Shown here piece after piece: positions 1 to 8,492 of a stretch of 64,000 nucleotides of DNA. The number at the start of each line of letters is the position of its first letter. The first letter of the stretch is position 1. Both the position numbers and the translations under genes were made by a program. The notes beneath the pieces are model-generated. The model saw only the letters and a list, made by a program, of their open reading frames with translations. It did no database searches and was not told where the DNA came from. Source of the stretch: JBQTHD01 sp052390275 (GTDB lineage: Bacteria; Actinomycetota; Acidimicrobiia; Acidimicrobiales; AC-14); assembly GCA_052390275.1 (NCBI GenBank), contig JBQTHD010000002.1, positions 86,796 through 150,795 of the forward strand. Reading direction: 5' to 3'.

Positions 1-888
1 TTGTGCGGGGCCACAGCAGGGCGTACCACCCTCAACGGCGAGGGCCTCCAGCACGCCGACGGCCACAGCCTTCTGCTTGCCTCCACCGTTCCCAACCTGG
101 CCGCCTACGACCCCGCCTTCGCCTATGAGTTGGGGGTGATCATCTCCGACGGGATCACCCGCATGTTCGGCGACGGTTCTGATCGAGCCCCCGAGGACGT
201 GTTCTATTACGTCACCCTCTACAACGAGAACTATCTGATGCCCCCCCAGCCGGCCGATCCACCTCAGGGCCCGTCGGTGGCCGAGGGCATCCGTCGAGGG
301 ATCTATCGGTTCTCGGCGGCACCGGATCCCTCCACGGGGGACGGTGAGGGGCGGACAGATTCGGAGGCCGGTAGCGGTGCCGGCGGCAAGGCGCGCCGCT
401 CGGGCGGGGATCGGCGGCCGGCTTCCATCCTGTTCAGCGGGCCGGCCCAGGGGGCTGCCCGTCAGGCCGCCCAGATCCTGGCCGACGACCACGGCGTGGC
501 CGCCGACCTCTGGAGCGTCACCTCCTACAAGGCCCTGCGGGAGGACGCCCTCGAGGTGGAGCGCTGGAACCGGCTGCACCCCGGCCAGCCAGCCAGAGTG
601 CCGTACGTGACCGAGGCCCTGGCCGGCTGCAGCGGCCCGACGGTGGCGGTCACCGATTACATGAAGATGGTTCCCGACCAGGTAGCCCGGTGGGTGCCGG
701 GGCCGTTCGTCCCCTTGGGCACCGACGGATGGGGCCGGTCGGACACCCGGGCCAGCCTCCGGCGTCATTTCGAGACCGACGCCGCATCGGTGGTGGTGGC
801 GGTGCTCTCAGCCCTGGCCCAGAGCGGCGATGCCAAGCCGGAGGAGGTGGCCGAAGCCATGGCCCGCCACCAGGTGAGCGACGTCTGA
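1..888 (+). CDS. aceE: Pyruvate dehydrogenase E1 component, homodimeric type (3' part only)
   Basis: This is the C-terminal third of a thiamine-dependent E1 that decarboxylates pyruvate and acetylates the lipoyl group of E2. The frame is already open at base 1, so the start and the thiamine-binding part lie upstream of the window. Visible family segments include RTTLNGEGLQHADGHS near the start, YDPAFAYELGVII, the VFYYVTLYNENY strand, and the C-terminal GTDGWGRSDTR and LRRHFETDA blocks. Between the IRRGIYRF segment and the SILFSGPAQGAA segment there is a Gly/Ser/Arg-rich insertion of about 30 residues that the usual E1 lacks. The 295 visible residues end normally. Confidence 0.93.
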   Translation: MCGATAGRTTLNGEGLQHADGHSLLLASTVPNLAAYDPAFAYELGVIISDGITRMFGDGSDRAPEDVFYYVTLYNENYLMPPQPADPPQGPSVAEGIRRGIYRFSAAPDPSTGDGEGRTDSEAGSGAGGKARRSGGDRRPASILFSGPAQGAARQAAQILADDHGVAADLWSVTSYKALREDALEVERWNRLHPGQPARVPYVTEALAGCSGPTVAVTDYMKMVPDQVARWVPGPFVPLGTDGWGRSDTRASLRRHFETDAASVVVAVLSALAQSGDAKPEEVAEAMARHQVSDV

Positions 889-946
889 CTCGGAGCCGCG
901 CGGGCAAGACCTAGTGCACCAGGCCCGAGGCGCCCCGTCTTTGGGT

Positions 947-984
947 GTACCTTGTCTGCACGGATTGGTGCACATCGAATGTAC
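947..984. promoter_or_regulatory. Imperfect palindrome upstream of the DUF1778/GNAT pair (putative operator)
   Basis: The half-site GTACCTTGTCTGCAC (947-961) is mirrored imperfectly by GTGCACATCGAATGTAC (968-984), just upstream of the ribosome-binding site and ATG of the antitoxin. Antitoxins of this family usually repress their own operon through such palindromes. A third GTGCAC lies at 914-919. The operator role is inferred from position only. Confidence 0.4.
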
Positions 985-997
985 AAGGAGGGTGACG

Positions 998-1297
998 ATG
1001 CCCGGCCAACGGACAACGGAGCGAGCCCAGCGGGACGCACGGCTCAATCTTCGAACCTCCGCAGCTCAGCAGCAACTGATTCGAAGCGCAGCGGCGGCGA
1101 TCGACAAGAGCGTTACCGATTTCGTGCTCGAGAGCGCCACCACCAACGCCGAGCGGGTTCTCGCTGGTCGCCGCTGGTTTGTGCTCTCAGACGATGCATG
1201 GAAGGACTTCGAGACTCTTCTCGACGCTCCTGCTCCCCAAGCTCCCAAGCTCGCCGGCCTGTTGAGTCGCCCAACGGTCTTCGACTCGCCCCAGTAG
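998..1297 (+). CDS. DUF1778 (TacA-type) antitoxin
   Basis: A 99-residue ribbon-helix-helix antitoxin. The N-terminal segment ARLNLRTSAAQQQLIRSAAA and the SVTDFVLESA helix are the family signature. The C-terminal tail, with WFVLSDDAW then FETLLDAP, is the part that normally wraps the acetyltransferase toxin. A longer frame opens at 914, but ATG 998 is chosen because AAGGAGGG (985-992) sits six bases before it and because the putative operator lies immediately upstream. The toxin gene begins nine bases after the stop, so the two form one operon. The family acts by neutralising a GNAT toxin and autorepressing. Confidence 0.88.
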   Translation: MPGQRTTERAQRDARLNLRTSAAQQQLIRSAAAAIDKSVTDFVLESATTNAERVLAGRRWFVLSDDAWKDFETLLDAPAPQAPKLAGLLSRPTVFDSPQ

Positions 1298-1305
1298 ACC
1301 CGGGC

Positions 1306-1815
1306 ATGCTCGACCCGCCGATCGAGGCCCCGGTGCCACTGGCCAAGCATCACGTCGCGTCCGACTTCGCCTGCGGGGTGGACGAGTTGGACGAATGGGT
1401 TCGCGACTACGCCTGGGCCAATCACCGGTCAGGCAACGCCCGCGTCTTCGTGGCCGCCAGAGCCAGCAGGGTCGTGGCGTACTACGCATTGGCGACGGCT
1501 GGGGTGGAGAAGGCCGAAGCCCCAGCCCAACTGACGAGGGGCGGCGTTCCCGCTCAGGTGCCCTGCCTTCTCCTGGCCCGTTTGGCGGTGGATCTCGGCG
1601 AGCGGAACCGGGGAGTGGGCCGGGGCCTTCTCGTCGATGCAATTCGGCGGGCGGTACGGGTCTCAGAGGATGTAGGGGTGAGAGCCCTTCTCATCCATGC
1701 CCGTGACGATACGGCACGGTCCTTCTGCCAGCATCAAGCGGAGTTCGTTCAGTCACCAACGGACCCCCTGCACCTCCTTCTTCACCTGAAGCATGCCCGC
1801 AGCCTCATGGCGTGA
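1306..1815 (+). CDS. GNAT-family toxin (TacT-type acetyltransferase)
   Basis: A 169-residue acetyltransferase of the type that acetylates aminoacyl-tRNA and blocks translation when not held by its antitoxin. Family marks are the FACGVDELDEWVRDYA opening, the ARVFVAA and VVAYYALA strands, LLLARLAVDLGERNRGVGRGLL with the acetyl-CoA-binding R-x-x-G-x-G loop, and the C-terminal ALLIHARDDTARSFCQ segment. Many homologues have a Tyr in the final segment (AxxFYxxxGF). Here the tail reads FCQHQAEF, so the end is somewhat divergent. ATG 1306 is the first start after the antitoxin stop, and a plausible one. Convergent with typA, 16 bases apart. Confidence 0.87.
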   Translation: MLDPPIEAPVPLAKHHVASDFACGVDELDEWVRDYAWANHRSGNARVFVAARASRVVAYYALATAGVEKAEAPAQLTRGGVPAQVPCLLLARLAVDLGERNRGVGRGLLVDAIRRAVRVSEDVGVRALLIHARDDTARSFCQHQAEFVQSPTDPLHLLLHLKHARSLMA

Positions 1816-1831
1816 GGATGCGCTGGCCGGA

Positions 1832-3637
1832 TCAGGCCTTGCGGGAGTTGCGCCGCCGGTCTGACTCGGTCAGGTGGCGCTTGCGGACCCGGATGGCGGC
1901 GGGGGTGATCTCCACCAACTCGTCGGCGGCGATGAACTCGATGGAGGACTCGATGGTCATGTTCCGAGGCGGCGCCAGGACGATGGCATCGTCGGCCGCG
2001 TGGGTGCGGATGTTGGTCTTCTGCTTCTCCCGACTGGCGTTGACCACCATGTCGCCCGGCCGGGCGTTCTCCCCGATGATCATTCCCTCATAGAGATCGG
2101 CCCCGGGGCCGATGAAGAGTTCCCCCCTCTCGGCAATGCTGTCGAGGGCGTAACCGGTGCTGACTCCTGAGCGGTCGGCCACCAGCGCTCCGCCTCGGCG
2201 GCCGGGAAGGTCCCCAACCCACGGGGCCCACCCCCGGTGGCGGGTGTGGAGCAGGGCGGTCCCCCGGGTGGCGCTGAGCAACTGGTTGCGAAAGCCCAGC
2301 AGGCCCCGGGCCGGCGCCTCGAAGCGCATGACCGTTCGGCCCGGATCCCCCGGGCGCATGTCCAACACGGTCCCCTTCCGGGGGGCCAGGGCCTGGGTGA
2401 CGGTGCCCACATGGGTGTCGGGGACGTCCACTGTGCCCTCCTCCACCGGTTCGTGGCGCCGCCCGTCTATTTCCCGGGTGATGACTTCGGGCCGGCTGAC
2501 CTGGAGTTCGTAGCCCTCCCGCCGCATGGTTTCGATGAGAACGGCCAGAGCCAGTTCTCCCCGGCCGGCAACTTCGAGAACGTCGGGCGAGTCGGTGTCG
2601 GTCACCCGGATGGCCACGTTGCCCAGGATCTCCTTGGCCAACCGGTCCCGCAGGTGCCGTGAGGTGACGTACTTGCCGTCCCGCCCCGACAGCGGCGAGG
2701 TGCTCACCCCGAAGGTCATGCGAAGCACCGGTTCGTCAACGGTCAGGCGGGGCAGCGGATCGGGATCGGCCGGATCGGCCAGGGTGTCGCCGATCTCCAC
2801 CTCGGCGAAGCCGGCCAGGACGAACAGGTCGCCGGCCAGCAGTTCGTCGACCGGGGTCCGACCCAGGCCGTCGATGGCCAGCACCTGGACCGGCTTGCGG
2901 GGCAGGGGACCGGGGCCGGACTTGACCAGGGCCAGGGGTCGGTCGGCCCGAAGTGTCCCCCGCATCACCCGGCCCAGAGCGAGGCGACCGAGGTAGTCGG
3001 AGGCATCGAGATTGGTGACCAGCGCCTGCAGAGGTGCTGCCGGGTCGCCAAGGGGGGCGGGGATGGTGCGGACGATGGCGTCAAGAAGGGGGGCCAGGGT
3101 GGCATCGGGGGGAGGGAGGCCGACGCCGATCATGGCCCGGCCCTCGCGCGCTACGGCCGAGATGACCGGGAATTCGATGTGATGGTCGGGCACCTCCAGG
3201 TCCATGAACAGTTGGTAGATCTCGTCCAGCACCTCCTCGGTGCGGGCGTCGGCGCGGTCGACCTTGTTGAGCACCACCACCGCTGGAAGGTCGGCAGCCA
3301 CCGCCTTCGACAGCACGTAGCGGGTCTGAGGCAGCGGACCCTCGGCCGCGTCCACCAGCAGGAGCACCCCGTCGACCATGGCCAGGGCCCGCTCCACCTC
3401 GCCCCCGAAGTCGGCGTGGCCCGGTGTGTCCACGAGGTTGATCTTGATGTCGCCCCAGCGCACCGAGGCGGCCTTGGCCAGGATGGTTATGCCCCGCTCG
3501 CGCTCCTGGTCGCCGGAGTCCATGACCCGGTCGGGTGTCTGGTTGTGCGAGCGGAGAACTCCGGTCTGGCGCAGGATGGCGTCGACCAGCGTGGTTTTGC
3601 CATGGTCGACGTGGGCGACCAGGGCGACGTTGCGCAC
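1832..3637 (-). CDS. typA: Ribosome-associated GTPase TypA/BipA
   Basis: A 601-residue translational GTPase that binds the ribosome and supports growth under stress and cold. Walker A is AHVDHGKTT at residues 8-16. Further G motifs are the switch I region ERERGITI, DTPGH and NKVD. Elongation-factor-like domain 2, domain III and the BipA-specific C-terminal domain follow, and length is normal for the family. The start is the GTG at 3637, because an in-frame TAG (the stop of the upstream small gene) directly precedes it. The two genes abut with no gap, which suggests translational coupling. The C terminus RRRNSRKA is basic, as in other BipA proteins. Confidence 0.96.
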   Translation of the reverse strand: MRNVALVAHVDHGKTTLVDAILRQTGVLRSHNQTPDRVMDSGDQERERGITILAKAASVRWGDIKINLVDTPGHADFGGEVERALAMVDGVLLLVDAAEGPLPQTRYVLSKAVAADLPAVVVLNKVDRADARTEEVLDEIYQLFMDLEVPDHHIEFPVISAVAREGRAMIGVGLPPPDATLAPLLDAIVRTIPAPLGDPAAPLQALVTNLDASDYLGRLALGRVMRGTLRADRPLALVKSGPGPLPRKPVQVLAIDGLGRTPVDELLAGDLFVLAGFAEVEIGDTLADPADPDPLPRLTVDEPVLRMTFGVSTSPLSGRDGKYVTSRHLRDRLAKEILGNVAIRVTDTDSPDVLEVAGRGELALAVLIETMRREGYELQVSRPEVITREIDGRRHEPVEEGTVDVPDTHVGTVTQALAPRKGTVLDMRPGDPGRTVMRFEAPARGLLGFRNQLLSATRGTALLHTRHRGWAPWVGDLPGRRGGALVADRSGVSTGYALDSIAERGELFIGPGADLYEGMIIGENARPGDMVVNASREKQKTNIRTHAADDAIVLAPPRNMTIESSIEFIAADELVEITPAAIRVRKRHLTESDRRRNSRKA

Positions 3638-3856
3638 CTACCGACCGGCCGGGGCGGGCCCGGCCGTGGAGCGTCCAGAGGGATCGGACATAGACGGTGG
3701 GGGAGCGCTTCGGGGGTCATCGCCGGTTGCGGCCCGGGCGGCCTCCCGCCGACGACCGGCCCGAGCCAGCAGAGCAAAGGCGGCGATGGGCACCATCAGG
3801 ACGGCGCCCTCGATGAGTGCTCCACCCACGCCCCCGTGGGCAAGCAACTCGTTCAC
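3638..3856 (-). CDS. Small membrane protein directly upstream of typA
   Basis: A 72-residue hypothetical protein. Residues about 10-31 (GGALIEGAVLMVPIAAFALLA) form one transmembrane helix, followed by a basic stretch RAGRRREAAR and a Pro/Ser-rich tail. The GTG start overlaps the stop of a 28-codon reading frame upstream (GTGA), and its own TAG touches the typA GTG, so the three frames form one coupled chain. No family was recognised. A single short helix with a positive flank on its C-terminal side suggests a small anchored protein with a cytoplasmic tail. Confidence 0.6.
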   Translation of the reverse strand: MNELLAHGGVGGALIEGAVLMVPIAAFALLARAGRRREAARAATGDDPRSAPPPSMSDPSGRSTAGPAPAGR

Positions 3857-3939
3857 CCCGTCAGCCTAACGGTCATGACGCCGACCAGATCCCAGAGGTA
3901 GTCCTTCGGGGCACCGAGTCGTAGATTCGGCTTTGCCAT
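3853..3939 (-). CDS. 28-residue micro-ORF at the head of the typA transcript
   Basis: ATG at 3939 with GAGG about seven bases upstream opens a 28-codon frame starting MAKPNLRLGAPKDYLWDLVG. Its TGA overlaps the GTG of the following small membrane gene (GTGA). Spacing, start signal and overlap are those of a translated ORF. Longer versions of the frame run into the divergent phosphatase gene and are unlikely. It may be a real small protein or a leader that couples translation. No homologue was recognised. Confidence 0.4.
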   Translation of the reverse strand: MAKPNLRLGAPKDYLWDLVGVMTVRLTG

Positions 3940-3957
3940 GTTGGAGTCCTCAGGATT

Positions 3958-6669
3958 GTGAAGGTCGCTCCGAGGGCGCCAGGCCCCCTCTCCACCGGCA
4001 CCGTCAAGTCCGGGCCCCCAAGGCGTTCCGGATCGGCGGCCAACTCCATTCTCACCGTTCTGGCCCTCGCCGCCGTCGCCGTGGTCATATCGGTGTCGCT
4101 GGCCCTGATCGTCTCCGACTACCAGGCTGACCAGCGCAACCATCAGCAGCGGCTCGCCGTCCGGTCCCGAGCCACCGCCCAGGCCCTGGGTGACTTCCTG
4201 GGGGGTCGGCTGGCCTTTTTGAAGGCGGCCGCCGATTTGCCCAGCCTGTCCGGGGACCCGTCGGCCATCTCCCGGGCCCTGAAGGCATTGTCAGACCCCG
4301 ACGTGGGCCTGAGCGGCGGGGTGGGGCTGGCCGATCCATCGGGCCTGCTGCTCTATGAGCACGGCGCTCCGCCGGGGTCACTGCCGGTCGACCTGTCCCA
4401 ACGCGACTACATCCGACAGGTCCAGTCGACCAGACGACCGGTGGTGTCCGACGTGGTCCGGGGCCTGATCTCGGGGTCCTCACTCGTGGTCCTGGCCGTC
4501 CCTGTGGTCGACGGCGCCGGTGAGCTGACCGGGATCCTCGTCGCCTCCGTGCACACCGAGGACCTGAGCCGGCATGTGCCCTCCCTGGCCGGACCCGACT
4601 TCGTCCAGGTCCTCGACGGTACGGGCCATGTGGTCCTGGCTGCGGGAAAGGCGCCGGACCAGCCCGATGGTCGAACAGGTGTGGCACCGACGGAGCCGAC
4701 TGGGGTTCCGACAGGTTCCGAACCCGGGATCGGCGGGCCGGCATCGCAGCCCGCACCGAGCCTGCGAGACGGCCAGGGCGATATGGCCATCGAAGTCGAC
4801 GTCGACGGGATCCCCGGATGGCGACTCCGGTACCAGGTGGCCTACCTGGGCACGACGTTGGAGACGACGGTGGAGGAGGCGGCCTTGTTGGGCATCCTCG
4901 TGATGCTGGCCGGAGTGGCGATCATGGTGGCCTCCCGGTCGGCCCGCTCCAACCAGAGGCGGGTGCAGCACCAGGCCGACCGGGCCGACAGCCTTCGCCG
5001 GCTGACTGACGCCCTGGTGGCCGCCCCGGACCGGGCCTCGCTGGCCAGCATCGCGGCCGACCATCTGGCCGCCGCCTCCGATGGGGCCGCCGCGGTCGTG
5101 CTGGTGGCCGAGCCCGAGGTTGCCCGGCTCGAAGTGGTGGGCCTGGCTGGACCCATCGATCCGTCCGTGGCCGAGGCGAACCGCTACATCCCCGTCGGCG
5201 CGGACTCCATGGCCGCCGAGGTCTACGCCCGGGGAGGCTCGATGGCCCTGGCTCGGCAGGAGTTCGCCGACAGGTACCCCGACCTGGCCGCCGAGGCCGC
5301 GAGGGTGGGCGCCACCTACTTTCTGGCTGCCCGCTTCGACGCCGCCGCCGTGAGCGGCGTTGTCAGCGTCGGCACCCGTCGCCCGCCGGATTCGGTTCCT
5401 GACGCCCTCGACCTGGTGGCGGCCATGGGCGATCGCACTGGCGAGGCACTCGCCCGCCTGGCAGTCACCAAGGCCGAGCACGATGCCTCCCGAAGTTTTC
5501 AGGAGGCGATGTTCCCCAAGGACCTCCTGGGGCCCGATGACCGGTTGCAACGATCAGCCCGATACCGGCCGGCCAGCCAGGACGAGCGGGTGGGTGGCGA
5601 CTGGTACGAACTGGTTCGCCTCGACGACGACCGCATCGCCTTCGCCGTGGGCGACGTCGTGGGTCACGGATTGGAGTCGGCGTCGGTCATGGGCCAACTG
5701 CAAAGCGCTCTTCGGGCCTATGCCCTGGCCGGAGCTGAACCCGCCGAGGCTCTCAACCGGCTGGATGAGTTCGCCCAAACCGTTCCCGGGTCGCTTGCGA
5801 GCACCGTGTTGGCCGGAACCCTCGACCTGGCCTGCGGCCGGCTCCGTCTGGCCAACGCCGGCCACCTGCCGCCGATACTGCTGCGCGACGGCCGCGCCAT
5901 GGTTCTGTCCAACGCCTTCGGCCTCCCCTTGGGATGCAGCCGGGAGTCCACCCGCAGGGAGCAATTGGTCTTCGACCTGGGCAACGAGGACCTGCTCGTG
6001 GTCTACACCGACGGGCTGGTCGAACGTCGGGACGAGGTTCTCAACCAGGGGATCGAGCGGCTCAGGCTCAGCATCGAGCGTCACGGTCACCGTCCAATCG
6101 AGCGGTTGGCCGATTTCGTGCTGGCCGATTGTGTCGACGACTCTCAGCCCGACGACCTGGCACTGGTGTGCCTGCGCCCGGTGGGCCCGACGCCGGCCAC
6201 GTTCTCGGCCCGCCGGCCCGCTGAGCCACGGCACCTGGCTGATCTACGGCGCTCGATTCGCCGGTGGCTGGCCGGTCATGGGGAGGAGCCCGAGGTCATC
6301 GACAACGTTCTGCTGGCGGTGGGGGAGGCGGCTGCCAACTCCGTGGAGCACGCCTACCAGGGGACGGCCCCCGGCCCCTTGATCGTGGAGATGCGTCGTT
6401 CTCAGCCCGGGGTTGACACTGAGGGAATCCATTGCGCGGTCAGCGACCGGGGTCGCTGGGCCCCGGTCGGGCCGGCGGCCGGTCGAGGCCGGGGCATCAA
6501 GATGATCAAGGCGGTTACCGCGGAGATGACGGTCGAGCGCACTCGCCAGGGCACCACCGTTGGATTCTCCATCCGCCGATCAATCCCCACCCCCAGATCA
6601 AGCAACTCCCGGGCAGGCGACGGCGACGGCCAGGGCCCGACAGATCTCGAGCATCCGCTCCTCCGATAG
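3958..6669 (+). CDS. Membrane sensor PP2C-type serine phosphatase with GAF and HATPase domains
   Basis: A 903-residue regulator of the RsbU/SpoIIE type that would control an anti-sigma or anti-anti-sigma switch. Domains in order: transmembrane helix about 30-52; extracellular Cache-like sensor about 55-300; second helix about 308-325; GAF-like domain about 345-500; PP2C/SpoIIE phosphatase about 505-745, with GGDWYEL, VGDVVGHGLESA and YTDGLVERR metal-site motifs; and a C-terminal HATPase (RsbW-like) about 765-890 with the N-box NSVEHAY and the G-rich GRGRGIKMI. The fused kinase means one protein could both phosphorylate and dephosphorylate partners. GTG 3958 is chosen. It diverges from the typA chain 18 bases away, so promoters must overlap. 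Confidence 0.88.
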   Translation: MKVAPRAPGPLSTGTVKSGPPRRSGSAANSILTVLALAAVAVVISVSLALIVSDYQADQRNHQQRLAVRSRATAQALGDFLGGRLAFLKAAADLPSLSGDPSAISRALKALSDPDVGLSGGVGLADPSGLLLYEHGAPPGSLPVDLSQRDYIRQVQSTRRPVVSDVVRGLISGSSLVVLAVPVVDGAGELTGILVASVHTEDLSRHVPSLAGPDFVQVLDGTGHVVLAAGKAPDQPDGRTGVAPTEPTGVPTGSEPGIGGPASQPAPSLRDGQGDMAIEVDVDGIPGWRLRYQVAYLGTTLETTVEEAALLGILVMLAGVAIMVASRSARSNQRRVQHQADRADSLRRLTDALVAAPDRASLASIAADHLAAASDGAAAVVLVAEPEVARLEVVGLAGPIDPSVAEANRYIPVGADSMAAEVYARGGSMALARQEFADRYPDLAAEAARVGATYFLAARFDAAAVSGVVSVGTRRPPDSVPDALDLVAAMGDRTGEALARLAVTKAEHDASRSFQEAMFPKDLLGPDDRLQRSARYRPASQDERVGGDWYELVRLDDDRIAFAVGDVVGHGLESASVMGQLQSALRAYALAGAEPAEALNRLDEFAQTVPGSLASTVLAGTLDLACGRLRLANAGHLPPILLRDGRAMVLSNAFGLPLGCSRESTRREQLVFDLGNEDLLVVYTDGLVERRDEVLNQGIERLRLSIERHGHRPIERLADFVLADCVDDSQPDDLALVCLRPVGPTPATFSARRPAEPRHLADLRRSIRRWLAGHGEEPEVIDNVLLAVGEAAANSVEHAYQGTAPGPLIVEMRRSQPGVDTEGIHCAVSDRGRWAPVGPAAGRGRGIKMIKAVTAEMTVERTRQGTTVGFSIRRSIPTPRSSNSRAGDGDGQGPTDLEHPLLR

Positions 6670-6700
6670 GCGAGAAATCAGGGTCGCGGCGCCCGGTGGC

Positions 6701-7336
6701 TCAAGTCGCTCGGCGGACGTCGCGCAGGGCCAGGAGTTCGGTCAGGACGCTGGCGTCCTTGTCCCGGCCCAGGGCCTCCTTGGAGGAAATGAGATCGTCC
6801 AGTCCGGCCACTTTCACCGGGGCACCGAAGACCATCCTGACTTCGGCCCGATGGAGATGGTCGTGGTAGCCACCGACCCCGGCGGCATCGAAGACCAGGT
6901 CCAGGGGGCCGGCTTCGGTGGTGAAGTGCCAGGCCGGGGCCTGAGCCAACGCTGTGGGCCCGTGGCGCAGAAGATCGACCTCCCAGGGATCCCCAGCCTC
7001 CATCGCCATACGAGCCTCGCCCACAAGGACGGCCGCCCCCAACTCCACCAGGGCCTGGCATAGGCGGGCCAAATTGGCGGCGTCCTGGGCGGCGACAACG
7101 TCGGCGTCGACGGTGACCCGGGAGGCGCCGTGCATCAGGCAGGCGATCCCCCCGATGAGCACGTAGTCAACGCCGTGGTGGTCCAGGGTTCGCAGGATCC
7201 GCTCGGTGTCGAGGGGATGGATGACCGAACTGGCGGCGAAATCAGCGCCAGCCGGGCAATCATCGATGGCGTCGGTGCCAGCACCGGAGTCGGGGTCATC
7301 AGCGGCGTCAGCGTCAGACGAGGCCCTGCCCGTCAT
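6701..7336 (-). CDS. Nucleotidyltransferase-fold protein (DUF6036/AbiEii-like)
   Basis: A 211-residue protein with the degenerate nucleotidyltransferase signature: YVLIGGIACLMHGASR, then TVDADVV with the Asp-x-Asp metal pair. Later strands are DLLRHGP and LDLVFDAAG, and the C-terminal KVAGLDDLISSKEALGR helix is typical of this family. The first 40 residues are an Asp/Ala-rich linker. Related proteins include toxin-side enzymes of the AbiEii class, but no antitoxin partner is adjacent here, so a toxin role is not supported. It stands alone and converges with the phosphatase gene. Confidence 0.7.
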   Translation of the reverse strand: MTGRASSDADAADDPDSGAGTDAIDDCPAGADFAASSVIHPLDTERILRTLDHHGVDYVLIGGIACLMHGASRVTVDADVVAAQDAANLARLCQALVELGAAVLVGEARMAMEAGDPWEVDLLRHGPTALAQAPAWHFTTEAGPLDLVFDAAGVGGYHDHLHRAEVRMVFGAPVKVAGLDDLISSKEALGRDKDASVLTELLALRDVRRAT

Positions 7337-7663
7337 CGGGTCAGGTTCCAGCGGCGGTCACCCATGGGGGACGGGGGATAGGGGCTTGGGACCCGGGTTC
7401 CCCCGCCCACAACCGGCAAAGAGAGTCGTTCTGGCGGATCCGGTCCTCCAGGCTGAGGCGACTCTGGGCCCGGCGCTGTTGCGCCCAAGCCTGCTCGTCG
7501 CCTCGCTCAAGCCTCACCGACGGAGAAGCCTAAGACCATGTAGGTGACAAGTTCCAGTAGCGACCGGTCGAACTGCCGGCCTTCGCTCACCGTGGCACCG
7601 GTTCTTCATGTTGAGGCACCCGCGGGCGGGCGGTGGCGGCCGGGTCCCTGGGGTCGGCGAGGC
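7337..7663. other. Gap of 327 bases without a recognisable gene
   Basis: It lies between the nucleotidyltransferase-like gene and the metallo-beta-lactamase-fold gene, both on the minus strand. Codon pattern and frames give no convincing protein, and no tRNA fold or long T-tract terminator was seen. It must hold the promoter of the nucleotidyltransferase-like gene and the 3' end of the reductase operon. Confidence 0.5.
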
Positions 7664-8389
7664 TCAGGGCATGGTGGACAAAAGGTGGTGCTCCAGGCCG
7701 TCGGCCAGGGCGTGGAGGGCGTCGCGGCCCCGGCCGTCGTAGCACGAGCCGTGCATGATGGCCAGGGTTCGGGGGTCCAGGTCGGCGAGGCGGCGGATGG
7801 TGGGGGCGGTCGAGGGGGTCAGGCAGACGTCGCCGAACTGGTCGCTGGTCGCCAAGGACCTCTCCACCACGTCGTCGTCGCGCAATGCCGGCCCGGGGCC
7901 CAGGTGACCGAGCAGGTCGCCGCAGAGCAGGGTCCCTGTCACCTCCTCGTAGAGCACTCGCGAGTCCCAGCCGTGGGGAATGTGAGGGGTGTCGATATGG
8001 CGAAGCCGCTTGGTGCCGATGTCGAGCACGGAGCCGTCACCCATGGCCATGGGCAGGCGCAGGGCCATGTCGTTGAGCGACACCTCGCAGCCGATCGTCC
8101 CGTGCATCACCTGGGCCGAGGGGGCCGCGGCCAGCCATTGATTCATGGCTCCCGCCTCGTCGGCCTCGAGATGGCCGAACCCGATCCAGCGAAGCCGCTC
8201 CGGGCGAACCACCCGGGAAGCGGCATGGGCCAGGTCGTCGAAGGTCGAGGCCAGGCCGCAGTGGTACAGGAGCGGTTGGTCGGCCTCCAGGATGAAGGAG
8301 TTGACAGTCATGCCGTCGGGACCGATGTCGGGCAGCAGCAGGCTCAGGCGATACACGCCGTCGGCGATCTCATCGGTGGCGACCTTCAC
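7664..8389 (-). CDS. Metallo-beta-lactamase-fold protein, oxygen-binding di-iron (flavodiiron-like) type
   Basis: About 241 residues. The usual HxHxDH zinc motif is replaced by FGHLEADEAGAMNQWL, the pattern of the di-iron domain of flavodiiron proteins, and the late ligand region LAIMHGSCYDG also matches. Such domains reduce oxygen or nitric oxide, or bind oxygen. The frame could begin at GTG 8461, but that extension is Arg-rich and uncharacteristic, so GTG 8389 (VKVATDEIADGVYRLS) is preferred. It lies downstream of grdA on the same strand. In this context it may protect the oxygen-sensitive selenoenzyme or supply an electron path, which is inference. Confidence 0.75.
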   Translation of the reverse strand: MKVATDEIADGVYRLSLLLPDIGPDGMTVNSFILEADQPLLYHCGLASTFDDLAHAASRVVRPERLRWIGFGHLEADEAGAMNQWLAAAPSAQVMHGTIGCEVSLNDMALRLPMAMGDGSVLDIGTKRLRHIDTPHIPHGWDSRVLYEEVTGTLLCGDLLGHLGPGPALRDDDVVERSLATSDQFGDVCLTPSTAPTIRRLADLDPRTLAIMHGSCYDGRGRDALHALADGLEHHLLSTMP

Positions 8390-8492
8390 AGAGCGGCCCT
8401 GCAACCGCGCTGGGCCCCGCCGGGTCCCCGACCGATGTGCCCACGCTCTCGAGGCACCCACCGACCAGTCCCGGTAGGTGCCAGGGGCAATT

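Noticed and set aside
3853..4143. The longer 96-codon version of the micro-ORF before typA
   Set aside because: It would overlap the start of the divergent phosphatase gene; only the last 28 codons have a ribosome site and a sensible start.
4480..5550. A 356-codon minus-strand frame inside the phosphatase gene
   Set aside because: It lies wholly within a multi-domain coding region and has no family features.
7337..7663. A tRNA or small RNA in the gap
   Set aside because: No cloverleaf, TTCRANNC-type T-loop or strong terminator could be found by eye.
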